From: Arenivirga flava
Lineage (GTDB): Bacteria > Actinomycetota > Actinomycetes > Actinomycetales > Microbacteriaceae
NCBI RefSeq assembly: GCF_030161575.1
Contig: NZ_BSUL01000001.1
Location: 1,488,001-1,552,000 of the forward strand
DNA length: 64,000 nucleotides
Direction of reading: 5' to 3'
Position numbers and translations under genes: made by a program. Of the stretch, positions 25,773 through 34,547 are shown one piece after another (the stretch's first letter is position 1; each line of letters begins with the position of its first letter). The notes beneath the pieces were generated by a model. It saw only the letters and a list, made by a program, of their open reading frames with translations, made no database searches and was not told where the DNA came from.

Positions 25773-26363
25773 GTGACGGCCTCGGGCATCGCCTCCAGCG
25801 AGGCCGGCGGCGTCAGCGGAGTCGTGCTCGCCGCGGACCTCCGATCGGCCGGAGGCCGACCCTCAGCGCTGGCCAGCGACCGCGAGGGCCCGTGGCTGCC
25901 ACGCGCCGTGAACACCCTGCTCGCGGCCGGATGCGACCCCGTCTTCGTCGTGCTCGGCGCCGCCTCCGACGAGGCCGCCGAGCTCGTGCCGCCGGACCCG
26001 CGCGTGCGCACCATCGTCTCCGGCGACTGGCAGCGCGGGCAGTCGCACTCGCTGCGCACCGGGTTGCGGATGGCCGCCATCACCCGCTCGCGCGGCCTGC
26101 TGCTCACCCGCGTCGAGCTGCCCAACCTGCACGCCTCGGCGGTGCACCGCATCGTCGAGGGCGCCGACGAGCGCACGCTGCGCCGCGCGGTCTACGACGA
26201 CCGGCCGGGCTACCCCGTCTTCATCGGTCGCGAGCACTGGACCGACCTGCGCCTCGGCCTCACGGGAGACGCCGGCGCGCACGGATTCCTCGAGCAGCAC
26301 GACGGCGAGGACGTCGACTGCAGCGACGTCGGCGGCGGAGCGGAGCCCGGCACCGACGCCTGA
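25773..26363 (+). CDS. MobA-like NTP transferase fold protein (degenerate signature)
   Basis: 196 residues from GTG. The order of elements matches molybdenum-cofactor-type nucleotidyltransferases: GVVLAADLRSAGG, then ALASDREGPWLPRAVNTLLAAGCDPVFVVLG and later DWQRGQSHSLRTGL. The standard LAAGxSxRMGxPK loop is altered to LAADLRSAGGRPSAL, so nucleotide transfer may be lost or changed. No molybdopterin genes are nearby. The annotation is a fold-level assignment. Confidence 0.6.
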   Translation: MTASGIASSEAGGVSGVVLAADLRSAGGRPSALASDREGPWLPRAVNTLLAAGCDPVFVVLGAASDEAAELVPPDPRVRTIVSGDWQRGQSHSLRTGLRMAAITRSRGLLLTRVELPNLHASAVHRIVEGADERTLRRAVYDDRPGYPVFIGREHWTDLRLGLTGDAGAHGFLEQHDGEDVDCSDVGGGAEPGTDA

Positions 26364-26640
26364 GCCCCGCGGGCGGCCCGCCCGCTGCCGCGGACTGCAC
26401 CGACCATCGCTCGGGGGGACGTTCCGATGGGCGGGGTCTCAGCGACCGCGAGCGGGCCTCGATCCCGTGGGATCTTCCCGACGCCGGCTCCGGGGGGACT
26501 GGCCGGCGACGGACGGGAGGCGGTCGGCCGGGTTCGGGCGACCGTCCGCTGGCCTCCTGCCGAGTATTCTTCGGCATCCGCTCGTCGGCCGCCTCCCCCA
26601 GTCGGAGGGACGTCCTCAGAATGGAGGACAGCGGGGTACA
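26364..26640. other. Gene-free gap between NTP transferase and SGNH lipoprotein
   Basis: I see no supportable gene. TGCCGAGTATTCTTCGGCA (about 26559-26577) forms a small inverted repeat with AT-rich centre, and GAGGACGTCCTC-like repeats follow near 26608. Both flanking genes end here, so these may be terminators. Confidence 0.35.
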
Positions 26641-27300
26641 TCATAAGCCGAGTTCGCGGAGTCCTTCATCCATGATCTCCGCGATCTTCTTGTACCCCGT
26701 ATCGCTCGGGTGGAGCCCATCCGCGGCCATCATCTCGTCCGAGCCGCCCTCGAGCCACGTCGCGGCGCCCTCCATCCGCTCGGCGCCGACGCGGTCTGCG
26801 GACTCGGCCACCCAGGCGGCGACCTGACGAGACTCGGGCGTCGCCTCCTCGAGGTACCAGAACGGCTCCGACACGATCAGGCGCGCCTCGGGCAGCTCGT
26901 CGCGGAAGCGGTCGAAGTCGTCGTCGATGGCCGAGCGGATGCGCTCCGCAGCACCGTCCATCGAGAAGGCGTCGTTGAGACCCATGGTCACGATCACGAT
27001 GTCGGGCTGCTGCTCGACGATGAGGTCGACGAGGTCGTCCGTTCGCCCGTCGCGCTGATTGACGAAACCGAGACCGTTGACGCTGGGGTTGAACTCGCGC
27101 CAGCCGCGCTCCTCGCTCACGAGCGTCGACCAGCGCAGCGACGGGTCGCTCGCCCCGGTGCCGAGCGTGTAGGAGTCGCCGTAGAAGGCGACGAGCGGGC
27201 CATCGCCCTCCGGCGGCGGGCTCGGCGCCGGGCCGGGGGCGGCGCAGGCGGCGAGGCCGAGGACGGCGACCACGGTCAGCAGCAGACGAGGGGTTCGCAT
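26641..27300 (-). CDS. SGNH/GDSL hydrolase lipoprotein
   Basis: 219 residues from ATG at 27300. The signal peptide has a lipobox LAAC (about 16-19). The hydrolase shows block I FYGDSYTLGTGA (nucleophile Ser), Gly in VNGLGFVNQ, block III GLNDAF and block V DGLHPSDTGY (catalytic Asp and His). It is probably an extracytoplasmic esterase or acetyl-transferring lipase acting on a wall polymer or lipid. Confidence 0.88.
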   Translation of the reverse strand: MRTPRLLLTVVAVLGLAACAAPGPAPSPPPEGDGPLVAFYGDSYTLGTGASDPSLRWSTLVSEERGWREFNPSVNGLGFVNQRDGRTDDLVDLIVEQQPDIVIVTMGLNDAFSMDGAAERIRSAIDDDFDRFRDELPEARLIVSEPFWYLEEATPESRQVAAWVAESADRVGAERMEGAATWLEGGSDEMMAADGLHPSDTGYKKIAEIMDEGLRELGL

Positions 27301-27347
27301 GCGGGTGGTTCGCTGCGACGACCGGTGCGGTTCGGTCGCTGCCCCGA

Positions 27348-28016
27348 TCACGCGCCCCCATCGGCGCGCTCCGCGCCAGGCGCCTCGGGCACGTCCTGCC
27401 CGGGCTCGTGCGGCCCGGGCTCGTTCGGCTCGGCGAACACCGACACGGCGAGCGCCGCGAGCTCGATGGTCTTCTCCGCGGCCGCGTCGTCGCGGTCGCC
27501 GAGCCAGGTCAGGGACAGCCCGTCCGTGAAGGTCGCGAACAGGTGGGCCATCTCATCCATGGGCCGGTTCCAGCGGACATCGCTGACGGTCGCGGCGAGT
27601 TCGAGCAGGGCCCCCGCGGTCTGCCGGTAGATGCGGTACTGGATCTGCGGCAGGTGGGCGAGCTCGGGATCGCGCAGCGCATGGTTCATGAGCTCGTTGA
27701 GCATCACCTCGCGCAGCGGATCGGCCCTCACGTGCCCGAGGTACGCGCGCAGCCCGTTGCGCACCGTCTCGGCGATGTCCTTGCCCGGCTCGAGGCTCAT
27801 GCTCGCCACCGCCTCGACGTCCCCGACGATCGCCGCGATGACCTCGCGGATCAGCTCGTCGCGCGAGTCGAAGACGTAGTGGAAGCTGGCCAGCGACATG
27901 CCCGCCTCGGCGACGACCGTACGGGTCGTGGCTGCGGCGACGCCGTCCCGGTAGATGACGGCCAACGCCGCCTGCACCAGCGCCTGCCTGCGCTGCTCGG
28001 CAGGGATCCTCGCCAT
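27348..28016 (-). CDS. TetR-family transcriptional regulator
   Basis: 222 residues from ATG at 28016 (GGGGA upstream); an in-frame GTG at 28034 would add six residues. The TetR HTH is AATTRTVVAEAGMSLASFHYVFDSRDELIREV. The ligand domain ends in a Pro/Glu-rich tail (PNEPGPHEPGQDVPEAPG), which is unusual. Neighbouring genes are a secreted esterase and a membrane protein; either could be its target. Confidence 0.85.
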   Translation of the reverse strand: MARIPAEQRRQALVQAALAVIYRDGVAAATTRTVVAEAGMSLASFHYVFDSRDELIREVIAAIVGDVEAVASMSLEPGKDIAETVRNGLRAYLGHVRADPLREVMLNELMNHALRDPELAHLPQIQYRIYRQTAGALLELAATVSDVRWNRPMDEMAHLFATFTDGLSLTWLGDRDDAAAEKTIELAALAVSVFAEPNEPGPHEPGQDVPEAPGAERADGGA

Positions 28017-28236
28017 CGGTCCCCCGTCCGTCACCGTAGCCGCGTCGGCCTCGATCCGACGGCCCCCGGGACGCGCACCCCGGTCGTCAGCGATTGTCCT
28101 GCCGCCTGCGATGCCGCGTCAAGCCCGTAACGCCGCTCGCGGACCTCACCTGGCCGGCGGCGCGCCCGTGCGCTCCACCGAATCACAGCCGACGCCCGCA
28201 CAATGGAGCCATCGACCGCAGCAGACCGGGTACCTC

Positions 28237-30384
28237 GTGACCTCAACCACGTCGAGCACGACCGCTCGCGCCCCGAGGAGGGCGCTGCTCGGCGTGCGCG
28301 CCGGCATCGCGTCGACCGCGACGATGCTGCTGCTCGCCGCTGCGGTGCTCGGCGGGGCGTCCGCGAGCGCGGCACCGGCGGAGGGTGCGACGGCATCGCC
28401 GTCGCCGAGCCCGTCGGCTCCGGTCGCGGTCGCGATCACGGATGTCTCGAGCGAGTTCTCCGATGCCGGCACGGTCACCGTGAGCGGAACTGCTCCGCCG
28501 AACGCGGTGGTCAGCGTCAACGCGGGTGGGCGCACGGCGAACGACACCGCAGACGCCGAAGGGGCCTGGAGCGCCTCGGTGTCGGGAATCGCGAACGGCC
28601 CCCGCCAGGAGATCTTCGCAATGAGCCCCGGCTTGAAGAGGGCCGAGACCGACTCCACCATCTCGGTGCTCTCCCCTCCGACGATCAACGCCAACCAGAC
28701 GCGGGACGGCGTGCTCGGAGGCACCGGCTACCCGGGAACCCAGGTCTCGCTGCGCGGGCTCGGAGCAGACCGCGTGGCTTCCGTGAGCTCGACCGGCAAC
28801 TGGGAGGTCACCTTCGATCAGGCCTCGGTGCCGGCGCGCGCGTATTCGTTGACCGCGACGCAGACCGGACCGACGCCTGATTGGCCGGCGGGGAGCACCA
28901 GCCGTCCGACGTCCAGCACCGTTTCGATCTCATGGGCGGCACCCACACCCCAGACCCCGCAGGCCCCCGCCATCACCGCTCCCGCCGCCGGCGCGCGCGT
29001 GACCGGCTCGCCCGTGCAGGTCTCCGGCACGGGCGTCGACGGCGCGACCGTCAGCGTGTTCGCCGACAACGGCTCCGGCAGCTGCACCGCCACCGTGGCG
29101 GGCGGACGGTGGAGTTGCGCGGTGCCGGTCGCGGGCGAGGGCACGATCACCTTCTACGCCTCCCAGGCGCTCGACCCGTCCCGCCCCAGCCAGCCCGGAA
29201 CCCTGTCCGTGGCGCTGGCGCTCGGCGGCAGCGGCGCCGACGAGGACGACGACGCCGAGGAGGAGCCCGAGCCGTCCGCGACGCCCGCCCCCGAACCCGA
29301 CGAGGGGGCCTCCCCCGCGCCGATCCCCGGCATCGATGCGGACGACGGCGAGGACGGTGGGGACCGGCAGCCGATCGGCCCCATCGAGCGCTCCCTCGGC
29401 ACCGGATGGGGCATCCCCACCGGATTCGGCTTCATGCTGCCGGATGCGCGCAGCGTGCTCGATCCCATCCGCTGGGTCACCGCGATCGCGCTGGCGATCG
29501 CCTTCGTGCTCTTCGTGGCGCTGCCGCTGCGGCTGCTGTTCGCGGCGCTGCAGCGGCGATTCCACCTGCCGCGGCTGCACCTCACCGGGCGCAATCAGAA
29601 CGTGCCCGCGGAGGCCGCCGACGACGGACCGCCGCTGCAGCCTCGGACGCTCGCCGCGGTCACCCTCGCGGGGTCCGCTGCGGTCATCGCGATCGCCTGG
29701 GGCGTCGATGCCCAGCCGAGCTCGCTGCGCCTGCTCGTCGGCATCGGCATCGGGCTGGTGCTGCTCAATCTGCTCGCCGTCGCGCTGCCCGCGTGGATCG
29801 GCCGCCGCCGGCTCGGGCTGAGCATCGAGGCGCGCACCCTGCCGTTCCTCGTGCTCGTCGGTGCCGTGCTCGCGCTGATCAGCCGCGGCTTCGACCTCGA
29901 CCCGCCGATCATCACGGGCGTCATCGGCACCTTCGCGTTCGTCGCCGGCGAGTCCCGCAGCCGTCGCGTCGCGGTGAACCTCGGACAGTTCGGCACGATC
30001 TTCCTGGTGAGCATCGCCGCGTGGTGGGCGCACGCCCTCATCGGTCCCGGCCTGGGCGCCGAGCGCATCCTGCTGCGCGAGGTGCTCGCCACCATGGTGC
30101 TCGCCGGGGTCGGATCGCTCGTGGTGCTCGCCCTGCCGGTGCGCGGCCTGCCCGGGCGACTGGTCTACGACTGGTCCCGACCGGTCTGGATCGGCACCGC
30201 CGGGACCAGCGTCGTGCTCGCCGCCCTCATGCTGCTCGGCGACCTCGGCACCACGCACTTCCCGGCGCTGCTGCTCGGCATCCTCGCCGCCTGCTTCGGC
30301 GGGCTCTGCGTGCTGGTGTGGGCCTGGTTCCGCTTCGCCCACGAGTACGTGCTCCGCGGGCACGCGGTCACCTCGCGCGGCTGA
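28237..30384 (+). CDS. Large membrane protein with Ig-like ectodomains and multi-pass C-terminus
   Basis: 715 residues from GTG at 28237, in the only frame with a signal peptide (STATMLLLAAAVLGGASASAAPA). Then come two or three bacterial Ig-like domains (DAGTVTVSGTAPPNAVVSV... and SPVQVSGTGVDGATVSVFA), an acidic Glu/Asp/Pro linker (about 340-385), and about ten membrane helices in the last 300 residues. The fold suggests a surface protein with a permease-like or anchoring module. The family is unknown to me; the ribosome site is weak. Confidence 0.8.
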   Translation: MTSTTSSTTARAPRRALLGVRAGIASTATMLLLAAAVLGGASASAAPAEGATASPSPSPSAPVAVAITDVSSEFSDAGTVTVSGTAPPNAVVSVNAGGRTANDTADAEGAWSASVSGIANGPRQEIFAMSPGLKRAETDSTISVLSPPTINANQTRDGVLGGTGYPGTQVSLRGLGADRVASVSSTGNWEVTFDQASVPARAYSLTATQTGPTPDWPAGSTSRPTSSTVSISWAAPTPQTPQAPAITAPAAGARVTGSPVQVSGTGVDGATVSVFADNGSGSCTATVAGGRWSCAVPVAGEGTITFYASQALDPSRPSQPGTLSVALALGGSGADEDDDAEEEPEPSATPAPEPDEGASPAPIPGIDADDGEDGGDRQPIGPIERSLGTGWGIPTGFGFMLPDARSVLDPIRWVTAIALAIAFVLFVALPLRLLFAALQRRFHLPRLHLTGRNQNVPAEAADDGPPLQPRTLAAVTLAGSAAVIAIAWGVDAQPSSLRLLVGIGIGLVLLNLLAVALPAWIGRRRLGLSIEARTLPFLVLVGAVLALISRGFDLDPPIITGVIGTFAFVAGESRSRRVAVNLGQFGTIFLVSIAAWWAHALIGPGLGAERILLREVLATMVLAGVGSLVVLALPVRGLPGRLVYDWSRPVWIGTAGTSVVLAALMLLGDLGTTHFPALLLGILAACFGGLCVLVWAWFRFAHEYVLRGHAVTSRG

Positions 30385-30460
30385 GCGGATGCGCCGCCCC
30401 CGGAAGCGGGGACGGCTGCTAGCGTTCGAGAGCCCGCTCACCGGCTCGGAACAGGACACC

Positions 30461-31540
30461 ATGAACGATCAGACCCCGCTGCCCGCACCCGGTTGGTACG
30501 CCGACCCCGCCGCGCCCGGGTCGGCGCTGCGCTACTGGGACGGCGCGACCTGGACCGAGCACACGCATCCGGCAGCGCCGGCGGTTCCCGAAGCGAGTGC
30601 GCCGGTCGGCGACGCAGCGGATGCGGAACAGCCCGCGACGACGCCGGGAGCGGATGCGAGCGAGCAGCCGGCCGGGACGGCCCCGACCGCCCCGGACACC
30701 GACGTGCCGAGCGCCGGTGCGACCGAGTCGACCGCGAACGGCCGCACCGCATCCACCGAGCCGGCACCCGCACCCGCACCCGCACCGCATGCTCCCGTGC
30801 ACCAGCCGAACCCCTCCGCACGGCCCGGCGATCAGCCGGGCGGCCCCGGGGCGACGGGGCATCCAGCACCGCCCGCCGCTCCGTGGGCGCAGGGCCCGGG
30901 CAACCCCTACCGGTCCCCCCAGGTCGCGCAGTACGGGGCGCCGGCCGGCGCTCCGCCTTCCCGCACGGGTCTCTGGATCGGTCTCGGCATCGGCGGCGGC
31001 GTGTTCCTGCTGCTCGTGATCGGCGTCATCGTCGCCGTCGCCGCCTTCCTCGGAGCCGTGAACCAGGGCATCCGCAACCTGCCGGCGCCCGACTACGGGC
31101 AGGAGCAGCCGGAGCAGCCGGCCCCGGATCGCGAGGCCGAGACCTTCGCGATGGGCGAGACGTTCGTGGTCGAAGACCCCCTGGAGCTCGGCTACGACTG
31201 GCAGCTGACCGTCACCGACTTCTCGGCCGAGGCCGCCGAGGCGGCGCTGGCGCCCTCGGACGCCAAGGCCTTCGCCGTGCTCGTCGAGGCCACGAACATC
31301 GGTTCGGAGGCTTCGGACCCGTGGGTCGCCCTCACGCCGTACCTCGTCGACTCGGACGGCGTCGAGCACCCCGACTCGGGCGCGATCGAGCCCGGCCTCT
31401 TCGACGTGGACCAGATCGAACCGGGCGGCTCGACGCGCTTCACGCTCACCTTCGAGGTGCCGCTGGACGTGGCCGATGGCGGCACCGTCCTCTTCTACGA
31501 CGGCTACGGCGACCCGGCTGCGGCCATCGCGGTCGGCTGA
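30461..31540 (+). CDS. DUF2510 membrane protein with DUF4352-like ectodomain
   Basis: 359 residues; AGGA precedes the ATG. The N-terminal DUF2510 motif is PGWYADPAAPGSALRYWDGATWTEH, with three Trp. A long Pro/Ala/Thr-rich disordered segment follows (PAPAPAPAPH repeats), then one membrane helix (LWIGLGIGGGVFLLLVIGVI, about 192-220). The extracytoplasmic beta domain contains LVEATNIGSEASDPW, as in DUF4352. The role is unknown; the plan is common in actinobacteria. Confidence 0.8.
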   Translation: MNDQTPLPAPGWYADPAAPGSALRYWDGATWTEHTHPAAPAVPEASAPVGDAADAEQPATTPGADASEQPAGTAPTAPDTDVPSAGATESTANGRTASTEPAPAPAPAPHAPVHQPNPSARPGDQPGGPGATGHPAPPAAPWAQGPGNPYRSPQVAQYGAPAGAPPSRTGLWIGLGIGGGVFLLLVIGVIVAVAAFLGAVNQGIRNLPAPDYGQEQPEQPAPDREAETFAMGETFVVEDPLELGYDWQLTVTDFSAEAAEAALAPSDAKAFAVLVEATNIGSEASDPWVALTPYLVDSDGVEHPDSGAIEPGLFDVDQIEPGGSTRFTLTFEVPLDVADGGTVLFYDGYGDPAAAIAVG

Positions 31541-31552
31541 CCTCTACGAGGC

Positions 31553-31587
31553 GACGGCCCGCCCGCGCATCGCGCGAGCGGGCCGTC
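31553..31587. terminator. Terminator hairpin between DUF2510 gene and tRNA-Leu
   Basis: GACGGCCCGC (31553-31562) pairs perfectly with GCGGGCCGTC (31578-31587), with additional GC pairs in the loop. It can serve the gene ending at 31540 and the oppositely transcribed tRNA. Confidence 0.7.
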
Positions 31588-31595
31588 GGCGTCGG

Positions 31596-31669
31596 TACCC
31601 CCGGTCGGGTTCGAACCGACACTGCGCGGATTTTAAGTCCGCCGCCTCTGCCAATTGGGCTACGGGGGC
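31596..31669 (-). tRNA. tRNA-Leu(UAA), short variable arm
   Basis: 74 nt. The acceptor stem is GCCCCCG/CGGGGGU with discriminator A, the D arm GCC...GGC contains AAUUGGCAG, and the anticodon stem is GCGGA/UCCGC around loop CUUAAAA. The anticodon UAA is at 31633-31635, and the T arm GUCGG/CCGAC encloses UUCGAAC. CCA is not encoded. The variable loop is only 5 nt, whereas leucine tRNAs are normally class II with a long arm; the anticodon nonetheless reads UUA. Confidence 0.85.
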
Positions 31670-31736
31670 ACGGGACCTGGGGCCCCGCTCCAGCGTAGCC
31701 GTCCGCATCCGCTCGGCCGTGCGTCCGGGCACGACG

Positions 31737-31766
31737 ACGGCCCCGCTCCTGTCGGAGCGGGGCCGT
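31737..31766. terminator. Terminator hairpin after ndh
   Basis: ACGGCCCCGCTCC and GGAGCGGGGCCGT form perfect 13-bp arms around TGTC, starting 17 bp beyond the ndh stop on the minus strand. Confidence 0.8.
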
Positions 31767-31782
31767 CGATTGTGCTGCTGCG

Positions 31783-33102
31783 TTACGCCTTGGGGCGCGA
31801 GGCGAAGGCCTCGAAGAACTCGCGGGGCGCCTCGCGCTTGCTCAGCGCGACGTTGTCGCGGCCGAGCACGAGGTTCCAGAACCACCCGCCGAAGACGCGG
31901 ATCTTGCGCTCCCACATCGGGATCGCCAGGCCGTGGTAGCCGCGGTGCATGACCCAGGCCGGGAAGCCCTTGACCGCGATCTTGCCGCTCTGGAAGACGC
32001 CGACGCCGAGGCCGAGGCCCGCGACCGCGCCGAGGTTCTTGTGCTTGTACTCGACGGTGCTCTCGCCGCGCAGGACCGCCACGAGGTTCTTAGCGAGGCG
32101 CTTGGCCTGGCGCACCGCGTGCTGGGCGTTGGGCACGCAGAAGCCGCCCACGCCGCCGCCGGTGAGGTCGGGCACGGCCGAGTTGTCGCCGGCGCCCCAG
32201 GCGCCCTCGACGACGCCCTCGTCATCCACGACGCGCAGGTCGGCCTGCACGCGCAGGCGACCGCGCTCCTCGATGGGCAGGTCGGAGTTGCGCAGCGAGG
32301 GGCTCGCCATGACGCCGGCCGTCCAGATGATGAGGTCGCTCTCGAAGCTCTCGCCGGTCGACAGCTGGATGACGCCGTCGACGGCGGACTGCAGCTGCGT
32401 GTCGAGGTGCACGGTGGCCTCGCGCTGGGCGAGGTTCTTGAGCACCCAGTGGCTGGTGGGCAGCGACACCTCGGGCATGATGCGGCCCATGGCCTCGATG
32501 AGGTGGAAGTGCGTGTCGTCGATCGTGAGCTGCGGGTAGTCCTTGAGCAGCGCGCTCGCGAGGCTGCGGAGCTCCGCGAAGGTCTCGATGCCGGCGAAGC
32601 CGCCGCCGACGACGACCACGGTGAGCAGGCGGTCGCGCTCGGGGCCCGCGGGCAGCACGGCGGCCTTGTCGAAGTTGTCGAGCAGGCGGTCGCGCACGGC
32701 CACGGCCTCCTCGATCGACTTGAGGCCGATCGCCTCGTCGGCGACGCCCGGGATCGGGAAGGTGCGCGAGACGGAGCCCGCGGTGACGACGATCTGGTCG
32801 TACGCGTACTCGTACGCCTCGCCGACCACCGGGGTGATGGTGGCGACCTTGGCGGCGTGGTCGATCTTGGTGACCTTACCTGTGACGAGGTTGGTCTTCT
32901 TGAGGTGGCGGCGGTGCGAGGTGACCGCGTGACGGGGCTCGATCGAGCCGGCCGCGACCTCCGGGAGGAAGGGGAGGTAGGTCATGTAGGGAAGCGGGTC
33001 GACCATGGTGACCTCGGCCTCGCCGTGGCGGAGGTGCTTCTCGAGCTTCTTGGCGGTGTAGAAGCCGGCGTAGCCGCCGCCGACGATCAGGATCTTGCTC
33101 AC
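31783..33102 (-). CDS. ndh: Type II NADH dehydrogenase
   Basis: 439 residues from GTG with GAGGAGAA upstream. The FAD motif is ILIVGGGYAGFYTAKKL at the N-terminus, LTVVVVGGGFAGIETFAEL binds NADH, and the second FAD motif is GAWGAGDNSAVPD. The C-terminal amphipathic/membrane-binding part includes GFPAWVMHRGYHGLAIP. It transfers electrons from NADH to menaquinone at the inner face of the membrane without proton pumping. It is a stand-alone gene with its own terminator. Confidence 0.95.
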   Translation of the reverse strand: MSKILIVGGGYAGFYTAKKLEKHLRHGEAEVTMVDPLPYMTYLPFLPEVAAGSIEPRHAVTSHRRHLKKTNLVTGKVTKIDHAAKVATITPVVGEAYEYAYDQIVVTAGSVSRTFPIPGVADEAIGLKSIEEAVAVRDRLLDNFDKAAVLPAGPERDRLLTVVVVGGGFAGIETFAELRSLASALLKDYPQLTIDDTHFHLIEAMGRIMPEVSLPTSHWVLKNLAQREATVHLDTQLQSAVDGVIQLSTGESFESDLIIWTAGVMASPSLRNSDLPIEERGRLRVQADLRVVDDEGVVEGAWGAGDNSAVPDLTGGGVGGFCVPNAQHAVRQAKRLAKNLVAVLRGESTVEYKHKNLGAVAGLGLGVGVFQSGKIAVKGFPAWVMHRGYHGLAIPMWERKIRVFGGWFWNLVLGRDNVALSKREAPREFFEAFASRPKA

Positions 33103-33139
33103 AGTGGGGGTTCTCCTCAGGCGAAAATTCGCCTCTACC

Positions 33140-34471
33140 CTACTCCGGGCGGGGAGGCGCTTCGAATTCGACGGGATCGGGGACTTCCCGACGCACCCGC
33201 ACCATCTTAGGAGCCTTTCGCAGACCCGCGAGCTCCCGCACCGCGAAGACCACGAGCCCGGTCGCGGCGAGCCCGAAACCGAGCAGCAGGGCCAGTGGGA
33301 TGCCCACCTCCCGCAGCTGCGCGGCGCTCGGCAGCAGGACGCCTCCGGACGGATCGGCGCCCGCGCGCGGCACCGCGCTGGGCAGCGGCGCGGGGCCCGC
33401 CGCACCCGCATCGGCCCCGTCGGCGGGTTCGTCGACGGCGGCGCGGCGGTGCACGCGCACCCACTCGGCGAGGTCGCCCATGGGGTTCGCGGTGACGGCG
33501 GGGACGGCCCGGCCCACCGCATCCGCTGCGCGCAGCAGCCCGAAGCCGTAGAGCGGACCGGGCACCTCCGCGCCGACCGGCTCGGCCGTGGCGACGATGC
33601 GCTCGATGACGTTCGCGGCGTCGAGGTCCGGATGGGCGGCGCGCACCAGCGCGGCGACTCCCGAGACCAGCGGCGTCGCACCGCTCGTGCCCTGCCAGGT
33701 GACGTAGCCGCCACCGGGCACGGCGCCGACGAGCTGCTCGCTCGGCGCCGAGACGCCGATCGTGATGCCCTGCGACGACGCGTCGAGGCTCGCGACGCCG
33801 CGGCGGTCCACCCCGGCCACGGTCAGCACGCCCGGCATGGTCGCCGGCGCCCCGACGATCTCGGTGCCGGCGGCGCGGTTGCCGGCGGCGGCGATCACCA
33901 CCACGTCGTGCTCCGCGGCGTGCAGGAACGCCTCGTCCCAGCTCTCGGGCCAGTCGAGGGTGTTGCGGGTCAGCGACAGGTTGATGACGTCGGCGCCGTT
34001 GTCCACGGCCCAGGTGACGGCCTCGGCGACCTCCGTGTCCACCGGACGGGGACCCGCGCCGAAGCCCACGGAGATCGTCAGCAGCGAGGCCTCGGGGGCG
34101 ACGCCGATGACGCCGAGGCCGCCGGGCTGCCCACGGCCCGCGAGCAGGGAGGCGACCATCGTGCCGTGCCCGCTGTCCTCGCCGACCGGGGTGCGCCCAT
34201 CCGCTCCACCGATGCCGGAGACGTCGGTGCCGCCGACCACGGCGCCGGCGAGGTCGGGATGCGAAGCGTCCACGCCCGTGTCGATCACCGCGACCGTCAC
34301 CCCGGCGCCGCGCGTCGTGCCCCAGGCCTCGCGCACGCCGTAGTCGTCGAGCCAGTACTCCATGCCCTGCACCCGGGTCGCGGCGGCGGCGGGCCCCGCC
34401 GGCAGCAGCGGCAGGGTCAGCGCCGTCAGCGCGGCGAGCGCGAGGCCACGACGACGAGCGGATGCGCGCAT
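33140..34471 (-). CDS. Subtilisin-family serine protease, mycosin-like, membrane-anchored
   Basis: 443 residues from ATG at 34471, which places a signal peptide (RRRGLALAALTALTLPLLPAG) right at the start; ATG at 34504 would add eleven residues. The S8 triad is present: Asp in VAVIDTGVDASHPDL, His in DSGHGTMVASLLAG and Ser in GTSGATPLVSG. A Pro/Ala linker leads to one C-terminal helix (IPLALLLGFGLAATGLVVFAV) and a cytoplasmic tail. This is the layout of mycosins, which mature type VII secretion products, but no ESX genes are nearby. Confidence 0.88.
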   Translation of the reverse strand: MRASARRRGLALAALTALTLPLLPAGPAAAATRVQGMEYWLDDYGVREAWGTTRGAGVTVAVIDTGVDASHPDLAGAVVGGTDVSGIGGADGRTPVGEDSGHGTMVASLLAGRGQPGGLGVIGVAPEASLLTISVGFGAGPRPVDTEVAEAVTWAVDNGADVINLSLTRNTLDWPESWDEAFLHAAEHDVVVIAAAGNRAAGTEIVGAPATMPGVLTVAGVDRRGVASLDASSQGITIGVSAPSEQLVGAVPGGGYVTWQGTSGATPLVSGVAALVRAAHPDLDAANVIERIVATAEPVGAEVPGPLYGFGLLRAADAVGRAVPAVTANPMGDLAEWVRVHRRAAVDEPADGADAGAAGPAPLPSAVPRAGADPSGGVLLPSAAQLREVGIPLALLLGFGLAATGLVVFAVRELAGLRKAPKMVRVRREVPDPVEFEAPPRPE

Positions 34472-34547
34472 CCGTCCCCCGTCTGCGCGGCCGGCTCCGT
34501 GCATCCGCTCTCCCCCGTCGCCCGTGCCTCGTCGCGGACCGCGCCGC

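Noticed and set aside
25773-26363. Functional MobA/MocA nucleotidyltransferase
   Set aside because: The signature loop is altered and no molybdopterin genes are near, so only fold similarity is claimed.
26427-26675. Small gene in the gap before the SGNH lipoprotein
   Set aside because: Low-complexity Arg/Gly/Pro translation and no ribosome site; it overlaps the 3' end of a solid gene.
33140-34471. ESX (type VII) secretion locus
   Set aside because: Only a mycosin-like gene is seen; neighbours are ndh, DUF501 and ftsB.
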